Shown one piece after another: positions 52,813 to 61,201 of a DNA stretch of 64,000 nucleotides (the stretch's first letter is position 1; the number at the start of each line of letters is the position of its first letter). This DNA is from Phycisphaerae bacterium. GTDB lineage: Bacteria; Planctomycetota; Phycisphaerae; UBA1845; Fen-1342. The notes beneath the pieces are model-generated. The model saw nothing but the letters and a program-made list of their open reading frames with translations, did not search any database and was not told the DNA's origin. The DNA is taken from NCBI GenBank assembly GCA_022072445.1, contig JAJVHV010000016.1, forward strand, positions 186,001-250,000, read 5' to 3'. The translations under genes and the position numbers were made by a program.

Positions 52813-55069
52813 CCCGCGCAAATTGAAGCCGACCGAAGCGGTCCGACTGCTGAACTCGACGCCGCTCGGCGAGGTGCTCAGTGAGCGCCAGCTTCACCGC
52901 CATCGTTCGCGGGCAGGGTTTCGAATCGGTGACGACCGCACCGTCGACCTGCTGCGCTACGTCGCTTGGCTGGTGCTCGAACGCCATCGCCCGCGCATGG
53001 AAGCAACGGGGCTGACCGGCTACGACGCGATGAAGGAGCGCGCCGCGCAGCGCAACCGTGAGATGGCGCTGCTCGGTCGCGACATTGGTGAACTGCCGAC
53101 GGTAGTTCACGCGGACCGTAAGGAACGCTCGGCGACGGACTTCCGCTTCTTCTGTGAGCAGTACTTCCCGCAGACGTTCCACCTACCGTGGTCACCGGAC
53201 CATCTCAAAGTCATCGCCAAGATCGAGCAGGCCGTACTCGAGGGCGGTCTGTTCGCGATGGCGATGCCGCGCGGCAGCGGCAAGACGTCGCTGTGCGAAA
53301 CGGCCTGCGTCTGGGCACTCGTCTTCGGGCACCGTGAATTCGTCGCTCTGATCGGCAGCGACGAGGAGCACGCCGCCAACATGCTCGACAGCATCAAGGT
53401 CGAGCTGGAAACCAACGACGCTTTGCTCGATGACTTCCCCGAGGTGGTCTACCCCATCCGCGCGCTGGAGGGGATTCACCAGCGCGCCGCAGGTCAGCTC
53501 TACCAGGGCAAGCAGACGCACATCGGCTGGACCGCCAAAGAAATCGTGCTGCCAACCATGCCCGGTAGCCTGTCGAGCGGGTCGATCATCAGCGTGGCCG
53601 GCATCACCGGGCGCATCCGCGGCATGAAGCACAAACGCGTGGACGGCACGAGTGTGCGGCCGTCGCTCGTACTAATCGATGACCCGCAGACGGATGAATC
53701 AGCGCGCTCGCCGTCGCAATGCGTGACGCGCGAGCGAATCCTCTCGGGCGCGATCCTCGGATTGGCCGGGCCCGGGCGGAAGATCGCCGGGTTGATGACG
53801 CTCACCGTCGTGCGGCCGGACGACCTGGCCGATCGCATCCTCGACCGTGAGAAACACCCGCAGTGGCAAGGCGAACGCACCAAGATGGTCTACGCGTTCC
53901 CGACGAATGAAACGCTCTGGGCACGTTACGCCGAACTGTGGCGCGAGGGAATGCGGGCGGATCGTGGCATGGCTGAGGCCACGGAGTTCTATCGCGCCAA
54001 CCGCGAAGCGATGGACACCGGCGCCGTGGCTGCCTGGCCCGAGCGACATCACCCCGATGAGCTGTCGGCCGTGCAGCACGCGATGAACCTGCGGCTGGAC
54101 CGTGGCGATGCAGCCTTTTGGGCTGAATACCAGAACGAGCCGTTGCCGGAGGAGCAGGCGGATTCGGATCTGGTCACGGCTGACCAGATCGCCGCCAAGA
54201 CCAACGGCCATCGACGCTGCGAAATCCCGATCGGTTGCACGCACTTGACGATGTTCGTCGACGTCCAGGCCAAGGCACTGTTCTGGCTCGTGGCGGCGTG
54301 GGAGAACGATTTCACGGGCTACGTCGTTGACTACGGAACGGAGCCTGACCAGAAGGAGGCGTATTTCACGCTGCGCGACCTGCGGCACACGCTCGCGCTG
54401 GCCACGCCGCGGGCCGGAATCGAGGGTGCGATCTACGCCGGCCTAGAGCGGCTCACCACCCGACTGCTCGATCGCGAATGGCGGCGTGACGATGGCGCGA
54501 TGGTGCGGATTGATCGCTGCCTGGTGGACGCGAACTGGGGCAATTCGTCCGACGTCGTCTATCAGTTCTGCCGGCAGTCGAAGCACGCGACAATCCTGCT
54601 TCCGTCGCACGGTCGCTATGTCGGCGCGTCGTCGATCCCGTTTTCTGATTACAAGCGGCGGCGCGGCGACCGCGTGGGATTGAACTGGCGTGTGCCGACG
54701 GTGAATGGCAAGCGCGCCGTGCGCCACGTCACATTCGACACGAACTTCTGGAAGTCGTTCATCCACGCCCGCATGGCGGTATCGATGGGCGACCCGGGTA
54801 GCCTGTCGCTGTTTGGCCGCAAACCCGAGCAGCACCAGTTGCTGGCTGCGCACCTGACCAGCGAGTACCGCGTGAAGACCGAGGGTCGCGGCCGCACGGT
54901 CGACGAGTGGAAACTCCGGGTCGACGGGTCGGACAACCACTGGTTCGACGGACTCGTGGGCGCCGCCGTCGGCGCTTCGATGCTCGGCGCCGCCTTAATG
55001 GGCGAAGGTGATCAACCGACCGTCCGGCAAACTATCCGGCTATCCACCATCCAGCGGGGCCGGCGATGA
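52802..55069 (+). CDS. Phage terminase large subunit
   Basis: A 755-residue packaging motor and nuclease. Residues 1-70 form the same HTH-like unit as the preceding small protein. The ATPase has Walker A AMPRGSGKTSLCE near residue 155 and Walker B SLVLIDDPQTDE near 288. The nuclease part carries acids in TMFVDVQAKALFW, LVDANWGNSSD and DNHWFDGLVG. It cuts concatemers and pumps DNA into proheads. Start is a GTG inside the preceding gene. The layout is like GpA-type lambda terminases; the DNA-binding unit may replace a separate small subunit. Confidence 0.92.
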   Translation: MAIDPRKLKPTEAVRLLNSTPLGEVLSERQLHRHRSRAGFRIGDDRTVDLLRYVAWLVLERHRPRMEATGLTGYDAMKERAAQRNREMALLGRDIGELPTVVHADRKERSATDFRFFCEQYFPQTFHLPWSPDHLKVIAKIEQAVLEGGLFAMAMPRGSGKTSLCETACVWALVFGHREFVALIGSDEEHAANMLDSIKVELETNDALLDDFPEVVYPIRALEGIHQRAAGQLYQGKQTHIGWTAKEIVLPTMPGSLSSGSIISVAGITGRIRGMKHKRVDGTSVRPSLVLIDDPQTDESARSPSQCVTRERILSGAILGLAGPGRKIAGLMTLTVVRPDDLADRILDREKHPQWQGERTKMVYAFPTNETLWARYAELWREGMRADRGMAEATEFYRANREAMDTGAVAAWPERHHPDELSAVQHAMNLRLDRGDAAFWAEYQNEPLPEEQADSDLVTADQIAAKTNGHRRCEIPIGCTHLTMFVDVQAKALFWLVAAWENDFTGYVVDYGTEPDQKEAYFTLRDLRHTLALATPRAGIEGAIYAGLERLTTRLLDREWRRDDGAMVRIDRCLVDANWGNSSDVVYQFCRQSKHATILLPSHGRYVGASSIPFSDYKRRRGDRVGLNWRVPTVNGKRAVRHVTFDTNFWKSFIHARMAVSMGDPGSLSLFGRKPEQHQLLAAHLTSEYRVKTEGRGRTVDEWKLRVDGSDNHWFDGLVGAAVGASMLGAALMGEGDQPTVRQTIRLSTIQRGRR

Positions 55070-55254
55070 AGCCCGACACGACCAAGCCACTGCCGGAGCC
55101 GGCGCCGCGCGGGCTCATCTGTCCGCGCTGCGGCTGTGCCGAGTTTCGCGTGGTCTACACGCGCGCCGCCGCGGGCGGTCGCATCGTCCGGCGCCGGGAG
55201 TGCCGCTATTGCGGGCGTCGGATGACGACTTCTGAGCGGCCGCTCGGATCGTGA
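55066..55254 (+). CDS. Small zinc ribbon protein
   Basis: A 62-residue protein with a two-CxxC zinc ribbon: ICPRCGCAEFRVVYTR and RRECRYCGRRMTTSERPLG. It resembles the N-terminal zinc ribbon of NrdR and phage Ogr-like activators and could bind DNA or RNA. Its ATG overlaps the terminase stop by four bases. The 109 bases after it hold motif copy 6 and lead into the tRNA. Confidence 0.8.
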   Translation: MKPDTTKPLPEPAPRGLICPRCGCAEFRVVYTRAAAGGRIVRRRECRYCGRRMTTSERPLGS

Positions 55255-55339
55255 TCGGCCCCACCCCGCGTTCCGGAATGTCTACCGGTGTAACGATCTG
55301 ATCCGTCTCGGGGCCTCCGCGCGCATTTCTCAAAGCCAC

Positions 55340-55352
55340 GGCGTACGTAACG
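55340..55352 (+). promoter_or_regulatory. Module-boundary motif, copy 6 (GGCGTACGTAACG)
   Basis: It lies 11 bases ahead of the tRNA and about 100 bases ahead of the head gene block, in the same direction. Confidence 0.5.
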
Positions 55353-55363
55353 GGTAGACCGTC

Positions 55364-55434
55364 CGCGGGATGGTGTAACGGCAACATGCTGGCCTCATTC
55401 GCCGGCGCTGTGGGTTCGAGTCCCGCTCCCGCTA
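55364..55434 (+). tRNA. Phage-borne tRNA-like gene, anticodon CAT
   Basis: A 71-base cloverleaf: acceptor CGCGGGA/TCCCGCT with a C-T mismatch at the end pair, D arm GTGT/ACAT with loop AACGGCA, anticodon arm CTGGC/GCCGG with loop CTCATTC (CAT at 55396-55398), variable loop CGCT, T arm GTGGG-TTCGAGT-CCCGC, discriminator A. No CCA. Position 37 is T rather than a purine, which is unusual. It reads Met (or Ile after C34 modification). It is not an initiator by anticodon stem. Confidence 0.72.
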
Positions 55435-55450
55435 TCGGAGTAACGCCGCG

Positions 55451-55648
55451 ATGCCCGACACGACCATCGAGGAAGCGATCCGCGACAACGCCGCCGGCCC
55501 GAAGAAGGCTCAGGGCGATTCCGGCTCCGTCGAACAGCATTCGATCCCCGAGCAGATCGAGGCCGACCGCTACCTCGCCTCGAAAGAAGCGTCGAAACAG
55601 GGTCTTGGCATTCGGATGACGAAGGTTGTCCCACCCGGAGCGATTTGA
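55451..55648 (+). CDS. Small phage protein ahead of portal
   Basis: A 65-residue protein reading TIEEAIRDNAAGPKKAQGDS and IPEQIEADRYLASKEASKQG, ending GIRMTKVVPPGAI. Proteins of this size and pattern precede the portal gene in many lambda-like prophages and are called hypothetical; a role in the portal or in joining is inferred only from place. Its stop overlaps a possible TTG start of the portal. It sits 16 bases after the tRNA. Confidence 0.75.
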   Translation: MPDTTIEEAIRDNAAGPKKAQGDSGSVEQHSIPEQIEADRYLASKEASKQGLGIRMTKVVPPGAI

Positions 55649-57132
55649 GCGTGCTCAATTGGCTGCGACAGCTTGGTTCGCGTCTCGTGAGCGCGGGAGC
55701 GATTGCCCGCGGCCGATTGCGCGTCGTCCGCGGCAAGTATGACGCCGCGCAGACCACGCACGAGAACCGCCGCCACTGGGCGAATGCCGATCATCTCTCC
55801 GCCGACGCGTCGGCCAGCGCCGAAGTGCGGCGCGTGCTGCGCAGCCGAGCCCGCTACGAGATTGCCAACAACAGTTATGCCAAGGGCATTGTGCTCACGC
55901 TGGCGAATTACGTTGTCGGCACGGGCCCGCGACTGCAGATGCTCACCGACGATCCCGAAGCCAACCGGCTGATCGAGAGGGAATTCTCTCTCTGGGCCAA
56001 GGCCGTCGGTCTAGCTCACAAGCTTCGCACGATGCGGATCGCACAATGCGAAGCGGGCGAGGTCTTCGGACTGCTCGCGACCAATCCACGCGTCGCAGCG
56101 CCCGTGCAGTTGGACCTGCGGCTGATCGAGGCCGATCGCGTCTGCGCGCCAACGCTGACCGCGCTTCGCGGGCCCGAGACTGTGGACGGCGTCCTCTTCG
56201 ACGAGTTCGGCAACCCGGTCGCTTACACCGTGCTGCGGCGGCACCCGGGCGACGCCGCGAGTCTGCGCGGCAGCGGCCTGGATTTCGACGTCCTGCCGAT
56301 CGAATCGATCATCCATCTGTTCCGCGCCGAGCGGCCAGGTCAGAACCGTGGCGTTCCCGAAGTCACGAGCTCGCTGTCGCTGTTCGCCATGCTCCGCCGC
56401 TACACGCTGGCCGTGTTGGGTGCCGCCGAGCAGGCGGCGCTGCCGTCGGGCGTGATCTACACCGATGCACCGGCCGATGCTGAGGCGGCCCAGGTCGAGC
56501 CGATGGACACGGTCGACATGGACCGGGGCACGTGGCTGACCATGCCGTACGGCTGGAAGGTCGGGCAGCTCAAGGCCGAGCAGCCGACAACGGTGTACAG
56601 CGACTTCAAGCACGAGGTGATCAACGAGATCGCTCGCTGCCTGAATATGCCGTTCAACATCGCGGCCGGGAATTCGTCGGGCTACAACTACGCCTCTGGG
56701 CGACTCGACCACCAAGCCTTCTTCAAAGCCATTCGCATCGATCAGGCGTATCTCGCCGACGTCGTGCTCGACCGCGTGCTCAATGCGTGGTTGAACGAAG
56801 CGGTCCTCATCGAAGGTTACCTGCCGCAAAGCGCGCGGACGCTCGACGCGAATCTCGCCCACCAGTGGTTCTGGGACGGACTCGAGCACGTCGATCCGCA
56901 GAAGGAAGCGACGGCGCAGGCAACGCGCCTCACGAGTCATACCACGACGCTGGCCGCCGAATTCGCGAAAGCCGGACTGGACTGGGAGAGCGAACTGCGT
57001 CAGCGAGCGCGCGAGGTCGCGCTTATGCGCGAGCTGGGGCTGACGACCGAACAAGCCGCGCCGGCGGCGACGAACGACATGGAGGATGACGGCGATGTCA
57101 CGGAAGACAACGTCGCCCGCCGGGCGGCCTGA
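55645..57132 (+). CDS. Lambda-family portal protein
   Basis: A 495-residue portal (gpB type). Typical regions are SRARYEIANNSYAKGIVLTL and ANYVVGTGPRLQM in the N-terminal third, FLxAERPGQNRGVPEV-like IHLFRAERPGQNRGVPEVTS in the middle, and SGYNYASGRLDHQAFFKAIR toward the end. Twelve copies form the ring at the packaging vertex. Start is either TTG 55645, overlapping the upstream stop, or GTG 55651, both behind CGGAG. The end overlaps the protease-capsid gene by 38 bases in another frame. Confidence 0.92.
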   Translation: MSVLNWLRQLGSRLVSAGAIARGRLRVVRGKYDAAQTTHENRRHWANADHLSADASASAEVRRVLRSRARYEIANNSYAKGIVLTLANYVVGTGPRLQMLTDDPEANRLIEREFSLWAKAVGLAHKLRTMRIAQCEAGEVFGLLATNPRVAAPVQLDLRLIEADRVCAPTLTALRGPETVDGVLFDEFGNPVAYTVLRRHPGDAASLRGSGLDFDVLPIESIIHLFRAERPGQNRGVPEVTSSLSLFAMLRRYTLAVLGAAEQAALPSGVIYTDAPADAEAAQVEPMDTVDMDRGTWLTMPYGWKVGQLKAEQPTTVYSDFKHEVINEIARCLNMPFNIAAGNSSGYNYASGRLDHQAFFKAIRIDQAYLADVVLDRVLNAWLNEAVLIEGYLPQSARTLDANLAHQWFWDGLEHVDPQKEATAQATRLTSHTTTLAAEFAKAGLDWESELRQRAREVALMRELGLTTEQAAPAATNDMEDDGDVTEDNVARRAA

Positions 57133-59116
57133 ACCCAATGAACGACTCCCCGAGCGGCTCGAACTCCGCGCCGGTTCCGGCGCGATCACGCTGCACGCGG
57201 TTGCAGCCGAGGGCGGCGACGCGATCCCGCGGTTCGTGATGGTCGCCTACACGGGCGAGCCCATGACGGTCGAGGGTTGGCGCCACCCGGTGGTGGTCGA
57301 CCTCGAAGGGCTTTCGATCCCGTCGCAACGCCGGCCGGTTCGCTTCGGCCACAGCATGTTCGCCGGGGTCGGACACACCGAACGCATCGTTGTGGAGGGC
57401 GGTCGGCTGATCGCGGAGGGAATTGTCTCGCGCGATACGGACGTGGCCCGCGAAATCGTCGCCAGCGGCAAGCGCGGCTTCCCGTGGCAGGCGTCGATCG
57501 GCGCGCAAGTTGCGCAGGCCGAATTCATCCGCAACGGCAAGTCGATCACCGTCAACGCGCGGACGTTCGAAGGGCCGGTCTATGTCGCCCGCCGAACCGT
57601 GCTCGGAGAAATCAGCTTCGTCGACCTCGGCGCCGACGGAAACACGACCGCGACGATCGCGGCACAGCGGCAGGAGAACGCTCTCATGGAAGAAACGAAC
57701 AACGCGCCGGTCACGCCGGCCGACGAAACAACGACGCCGGAACCCACGCGCGAGGCGCCGACGGACGGGCAAGGCACGGATGCCAGCCCGTCCGTCACCC
57801 CCGTGACGGAGCTGCGCGCCCAGGCGCTGGCCGAGACCAAGCGCATCGCGGCCATCAGCCGCGTATGCGCTGGCCGCTACGCCGACATCGAGGAGCGGGC
57901 GATCTCGGAAGGCTGGTCGCAGGATCGCACGGAGCTGGAGGTGCTGCGCGCCTCGCGGCCGAAGGCGCCGGCTGTCCACGTGACCGACAACGCAATCGGC
58001 GGGCGCGTGCTCGAGGCCGCGTGCGTGCTGACCGCCAAGCTCGCCAAGGTCGAGAAGGAGTACGACGAGAAAACACTCGACGCGGCGTCGCGTCGCTTCC
58101 GCAACGGCATCGGACTCCAGGAGCTGCTGCTCGAGGCGGCGCGGGCCAACGGTTACACCGGCTGGAACTTCCGCGACAGCCGCGCCGTGCTGCGGGCCGC
58201 GTTCGGTCAGAACCTCCAGGCCGGCTTCTCGTCGATCGACATCGGCGGCATCCTGTCGAATGTCACGAACAAGTTCCTGCTCGAAGGCTTTTTCAGCGTC
58301 GAGCGCACGTGGCGCAACATCACCGCCGTCCGCAACGTCAGCGACTTCAAGACCGTCACCAGCTACCGGCTGATCGGCAAGGATCAGTATGAGAAGGTCG
58401 CACCGGGCGGTGAGCTGAAGCACGGCACGCTGGGCGAGCAGAGCTACACGAACAAGGCCGATACGTACGGCTTGCTGCTCTCGATCGATCGTCGCGACAT
58501 CGTCAACGACGATCTCGGTGCGATCACGACGGTTCCGCGCAAGCTGGGCCGCGGATCGGGCCTGAAGATCAACGATATCTTCTGGTCGATCTTCATGAAC
58601 AACGCCGCGTTCTTCGCGGCCGGGAACAACAACTATCTCACCGGCGCCGACACGGCGCTGGGCATCGACGGCCTGACCAAGGCCGAGGTCGCGTTCCTCA
58701 ATCAGGTCGATCCCGACGGCAAGCCGATCGGCATCATGCCGGCCGTAATTCTCGTGCCGACCGCTCTGTCGGCGATGGGCACGATGCTGTTCAAGTCGCT
58801 GGAGCTCCGCGACACGACTGCCAACACGAAATTCCCGGTTGCCAACCCGCACGCGGGCAAGTTCCGCGTCGAGGTCAGCCGCTACCTGAGCAACACGCAG
58901 TACACCGGGTTCTCCGACAAGGCGTGGTACCTGCTCGCCGATCCGACGGATCTGCCGGTGATCGAGACCGCGTTCTTGAACGGTCAGGAGTCGCCCACCA
59001 TCGAAACCGCCGAGGCCGACTTCAACGTGCTCGGCATCCAGATGCGCGGCTACCACGACTTCGGCGTCGCGCTACAGGAGCCGCGCGGCGGCATCAAGGC
59101 CAAGGGCGAGGTGTAG
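57095..59116 (+). CDS. Fused prohead protease and major capsid protein
   Basis: A 673-residue fusion. Residues 1-190 are a U35-like prohead protease with RFGHSMFAGVGHT (His) and FPWQASIGAQVAQ (Ser). A low-complexity linker of about 50 residues (T, P, E rich) follows. Residues 250-673 form an HK97-fold capsid (AFGQNLQAGFSSIDIGGILS, then VTSYRLIGKDQYEKVAPGGELKHG across a break, and GFSDKAWYLLADP). The protease presumably cuts the linker during maturation. ATG 57095 is used because GGAGG lies nine bases ahead, while ATG 57086 touches it. Confidence 0.92.
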   Translation: MSRKTTSPAGRPEPNERLPERLELRAGSGAITLHAVAAEGGDAIPRFVMVAYTGEPMTVEGWRHPVVVDLEGLSIPSQRRPVRFGHSMFAGVGHTERIVVEGGRLIAEGIVSRDTDVAREIVASGKRGFPWQASIGAQVAQAEFIRNGKSITVNARTFEGPVYVARRTVLGEISFVDLGADGNTTATIAAQRQENALMEETNNAPVTPADETTTPEPTREAPTDGQGTDASPSVTPVTELRAQALAETKRIAAISRVCAGRYADIEERAISEGWSQDRTELEVLRASRPKAPAVHVTDNAIGGRVLEAACVLTAKLAKVEKEYDEKTLDAASRRFRNGIGLQELLLEAARANGYTGWNFRDSRAVLRAAFGQNLQAGFSSIDIGGILSNVTNKFLLEGFFSVERTWRNITAVRNVSDFKTVTSYRLIGKDQYEKVAPGGELKHGTLGEQSYTNKADTYGLLLSIDRRDIVNDDLGAITTVPRKLGRGSGLKINDIFWSIFMNNAAFFAAGNNNYLTGADTALGIDGLTKAEVAFLNQVDPDGKPIGIMPAVILVPTALSAMGTMLFKSLELRDTTANTKFPVANPHAGKFRVEVSRYLSNTQYTGFSDKAWYLLADPTDLPVIETAFLNGQESPTIETAEADFNVLGIQMRGYHDFGVALQEPRGGIKAKGEV

Positions 59117-59149
59117 CGGACGGCGCGAAACCAACAGGAGTAATCAACG

Positions 59150-59491
59150 ATGCCACAGGCAACATTCGTACAGGACGGCATGTCGATCGACTACACCCCC
59201 GGCGCGGCCGTACCCGCCGGCGAAGTGGTGGTGCAGGGCGAGCTGGTCGGCATCGCGAAGTTCGCGATCGCGGCCAACGCGCTCGGCTCGCTCTCGGTCG
59301 ACGGCGTCTACGACTTCCCCAAAGCGACCGGCGGCGGCACCGCGATCACGGCCGGCGCCACACTCTATTGGGACGACACGAACAACCGCGCCACGACCAA
59401 CGCCGCCGCCGGCGCGAACAAGCTGATCGGCAAGTGCATCAAGGCGGCTGTCGATGCGGACACAACGGTTCGAGTGCGGATGTCGCAGTGA
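59150..59491 (+). CDS. DUF2190 capsid decoration protein
   Basis: A 113-residue protein with the DUF2190 pattern: ATFVQDGMSIDYTPGAAVPA, then VVVQGELVGIAKFAIAAN and KLIGKCIKAAVDADTTVRV. These are small beta-tulip proteins that cement the capsid shell (like lambda gpD in role). CAGGAG lies nine bases ahead of the ATG. Place directly after the capsid gene supports the call. Confidence 0.88.
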   Translation: MPQATFVQDGMSIDYTPGAAVPAGEVVVQGELVGIAKFAIAANALGSLSVDGVYDFPKATGGGTAITAGATLYWDDTNNRATTNAAAGANKLIGKCIKAAVDADTTVRVRMSQ

Positions 59492-59509
59492 GTGGAAGGC
59501 GCATGAGCG

Positions 59510-59899
59510 ATGGCCGACCTGATTCAGAAGGGCCTCGCCTGGCTCGACGACCAGCGCCACGCCCACATGACGCAAACGGTGCTGTATGTCCGCGACACCG
59601 AAAACGCGAGCTACGTCGTCGAGTTGCTGGCGACGATCGGGCGGACGGAGTTCGAGCAAGTGGACGAGTTCGGCATCGTTCACAAGCTGCAGTCGCGGGA
59701 CTTCCTGATCCGGGCTGCAGACCTGGTGCTGAACAGCGAGCTGACGCTGCCCAAGGCCGGTGATCGAGTCCGCGAAACGGTCGGAGCGCAGACGTTCGTG
59801 TACGAGGTGATGGCCCCGGGCGGAGAGCCGCCGTGGCGTTACAGCGACCCGTATCGCAAGGCGCTGCGGATTCATACGAAGCATGTAGCTACGGAGTGA
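59510..59899 (+). CDS. Probable head-tail connector protein
   Basis: A 129-residue protein starting MADLIQKGLAWLDDQRHAHM. The mid part (SYVVELLATIGRTEFEQVDE, then SRDFLIRAADLVLNSELTLP) and the beta-rich end match the small stopper/connector proteins found between decoration and tail genes in siphovirus-like prophages. No single conserved residue set is visible, so the exact role in neck assembly is not certain. It is in the normal rightward order of head genes. Confidence 0.65.
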   Translation: MADLIQKGLAWLDDQRHAHMTQTVLYVRDTENASYVVELLATIGRTEFEQVDEFGIVHKLQSRDFLIRAADLVLNSELTLPKAGDRVRETVGAQTFVYEVMAPGGEPPWRYSDPYRKALRIHTKHVATE

Positions 59900-59903
59900 T
59901 GAC

Positions 59904-60128
59904 GTGAAGGTCGATGCACCACCGATCAATGGCAGCGCCCGTCAGAAGCTCGCCTGGCTTCTGGGCATTTTGCTGACCGTGATCCTGATCCTGGTGCTCG
60001 GATCGGGGGCCATGTTGCTGCGCCACGACTCGAAGATCGCGGTGCATGAAACGCGGCTCGACGGTGTCGAGCGAACGCTGGCACGCATCGAAACAAAACT
60101 CGACCGACTACTGGAGAGGCACCCGTGA
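59904..60128 (+). CDS. Small phage membrane protein with coiled coil
   Basis: A 74-residue protein starting at GTG 59904. One transmembrane helix (KLAWLLGILLTVILILVLGS) is followed by a short coiled coil (HETRLDGVERTLARIETKLD). Proteins like this in phage gene blocks can be spanin or holin partners or superinfection-exclusion factors, but place among connector genes gives no support for lysis. Its stop overlaps the next start (GTGA). Confidence 0.7.
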   Translation: MKVDAPPINGSARQKLAWLLGILLTVILILVLGSGAMLLRHDSKIAVHETRLDGVERTLARIETKLDRLLERHP

Positions 60129-60553
60129 GCACTGTGATCGAAATCGCCGACGCAATCGTCGCGAGCTTGAACGCCGGCACGTTCAGCCAGCCGTTCGAGG
60201 CCGAGCGGAAGTACCAGCCGTCCTTCGAGCTACCCGACATGCAGACGCTGCACGTCAGCGTCGTGCCGCGTTCGGTCGCGATCACGACCGCGACGCGCGA
60301 CAGCAGTTACTTCGACTGCGCGATCGACGTCGGCGTGCAGAAGAAGGTGAACCCGGACGAGCCGGTGGAGCTCGACGAATTGATGAACCTGGTCGAGGAG
60401 ATCGCCGACCACTTGCGGATGAAACGGTTGGACGAAGCACCGCAAGCCGCGTGGGTTGCGATCGAGAACGAGCCGGTGTTCGCATCGGAGCATCTCGACC
60501 TGCAGCGCGTTTTCACAAGCGTGCTGACCGTGACGTACCGGGTGCGGAGATAG
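60125..60553 (+). CDS. Probable tail completion / minor tail protein
   Basis: A 142-residue protein: VIEIADAIVASLNAGTFSQP, then VSVVPRSVAITTATRDSSYF, DCAIDVGVQKKVNPDEPVEL and a final VFTSVLTVTYRVRR. The alternation of strands with a terminal strand rich in V and T, and the location between connector and tail tube genes, fit the tail-completion (gpU/gpZ-like) proteins. The start is a GTG overlapping the small membrane-protein gene. Confidence 0.65.
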   Translation: MSTVIEIADAIVASLNAGTFSQPFEAERKYQPSFELPDMQTLHVSVVPRSVAITTATRDSSYFDCAIDVGVQKKVNPDEPVELDELMNLVEEIADHLRMKRLDEAPQAAWVAIENEPVFASEHLDLQRVFTSVLTVTYRVRR

Positions 60554-60556
60554 GCG

Positions 60557-60925
60557 ATGCCCGCGAACGCGGTAATCCAGACGATCGCACTGGGCAGCCC
60601 GCAGTGGACGCCGCTCGGCGGCAAGTCCACCGTTGCCCAGTTCACGCTGATCGCCGACCCGAAGAACACGAGCAACATCAACCTGCGCTTTCGTCAGGGC
60701 GTGCCGGCGGAGTGGCCGCCGGGGGCGGCCGCGCCGTTCGAGTCGGTCGACATGGCGGAGCTCGAGGTCCAAGGCAGCCCCGGACACTCACTGCTGATCG
60801 CCGGATTCGCCCCGGGCAGCGATCCCCGCGGACTGGCGGGCGAGGGGTCGTCGCGGGTTTTCGTGCCGACCCAAGGCGCCCCCATCGGTGGCGGGGTTGA
60901 ACCTGGCGGCGGCGAGATCGGGTGA
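60557..60925 (+). CDS. Small phage beta protein, first of two tandem paralogues
   Basis: A 122-residue protein: STVAQFTLIADPKNTSNINL, RFRQGVPAEWPPGAAAPFES, VDMAELEVQGSPGHSLLIAG, then a glycine-rich, disordered tail. It shares most of this pattern with the next gene, so the pair arose by duplication. The shared pattern resembles virion decoration or tail-associated jelly-roll proteins; no named family is certain. It starts three bases after the previous stop. Confidence 0.65.
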   Translation: MPANAVIQTIALGSPQWTPLGGKSTVAQFTLIADPKNTSNINLRFRQGVPAEWPPGAAAPFESVDMAELEVQGSPGHSLLIAGFAPGSDPRGLAGEGSSRVFVPTQGAPIGGGVEPGGGEIG

Positions 60926-60928
60926 ACG

Positions 60929-61189
60929 ATGCCAGCGAACGTCTACATGAAGTCGTTCAACCTCGGCTCGGGCTCGTATGTGAAGCTCGCCGACGTATCG
61001 ACGGTCATGAACATGACGATCATCGCCGGTTCAAAGAACTCAGGCAGCGTCAACGTGCGGTTCCGCGGCGGCACGCCCGTCTCGTGGCCGCCGGGAGCGG
61101 CGGCGATGTTCGAAGGCGTGGACATCACGGAATTTGAGGTTCAAGGAGCTGCGGGACACCTGCTGCTCGTCGTCGGTTACACGCGGTAA
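60929..61189 (+). CDS. Small phage beta protein, second of two tandem paralogues
   Basis: An 86-residue protein: VMNMTIIAGSKNSGSVNVRF, RGGTPVSWPPGAAAMFEGVD and ITEFEVQGAAGHLLLVVGYT. The order of elements and the motif WPPGAAA match the preceding gene, but this copy lacks its glycine-rich tail. Two related small proteins between connector and tail tube genes suggest a structural pair at the neck or tail. It begins three bases after the first paralogue. Confidence 0.65.
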   Translation: MPANVYMKSFNLGSGSYVKLADVSTVMNMTIIAGSKNSGSVNVRFRGGTPVSWPPGAAAMFEGVDITEFEVQGAAGHLLLVVGYTR

Positions 61190-61201
61190 GGAGGCTGCGC
61201 G

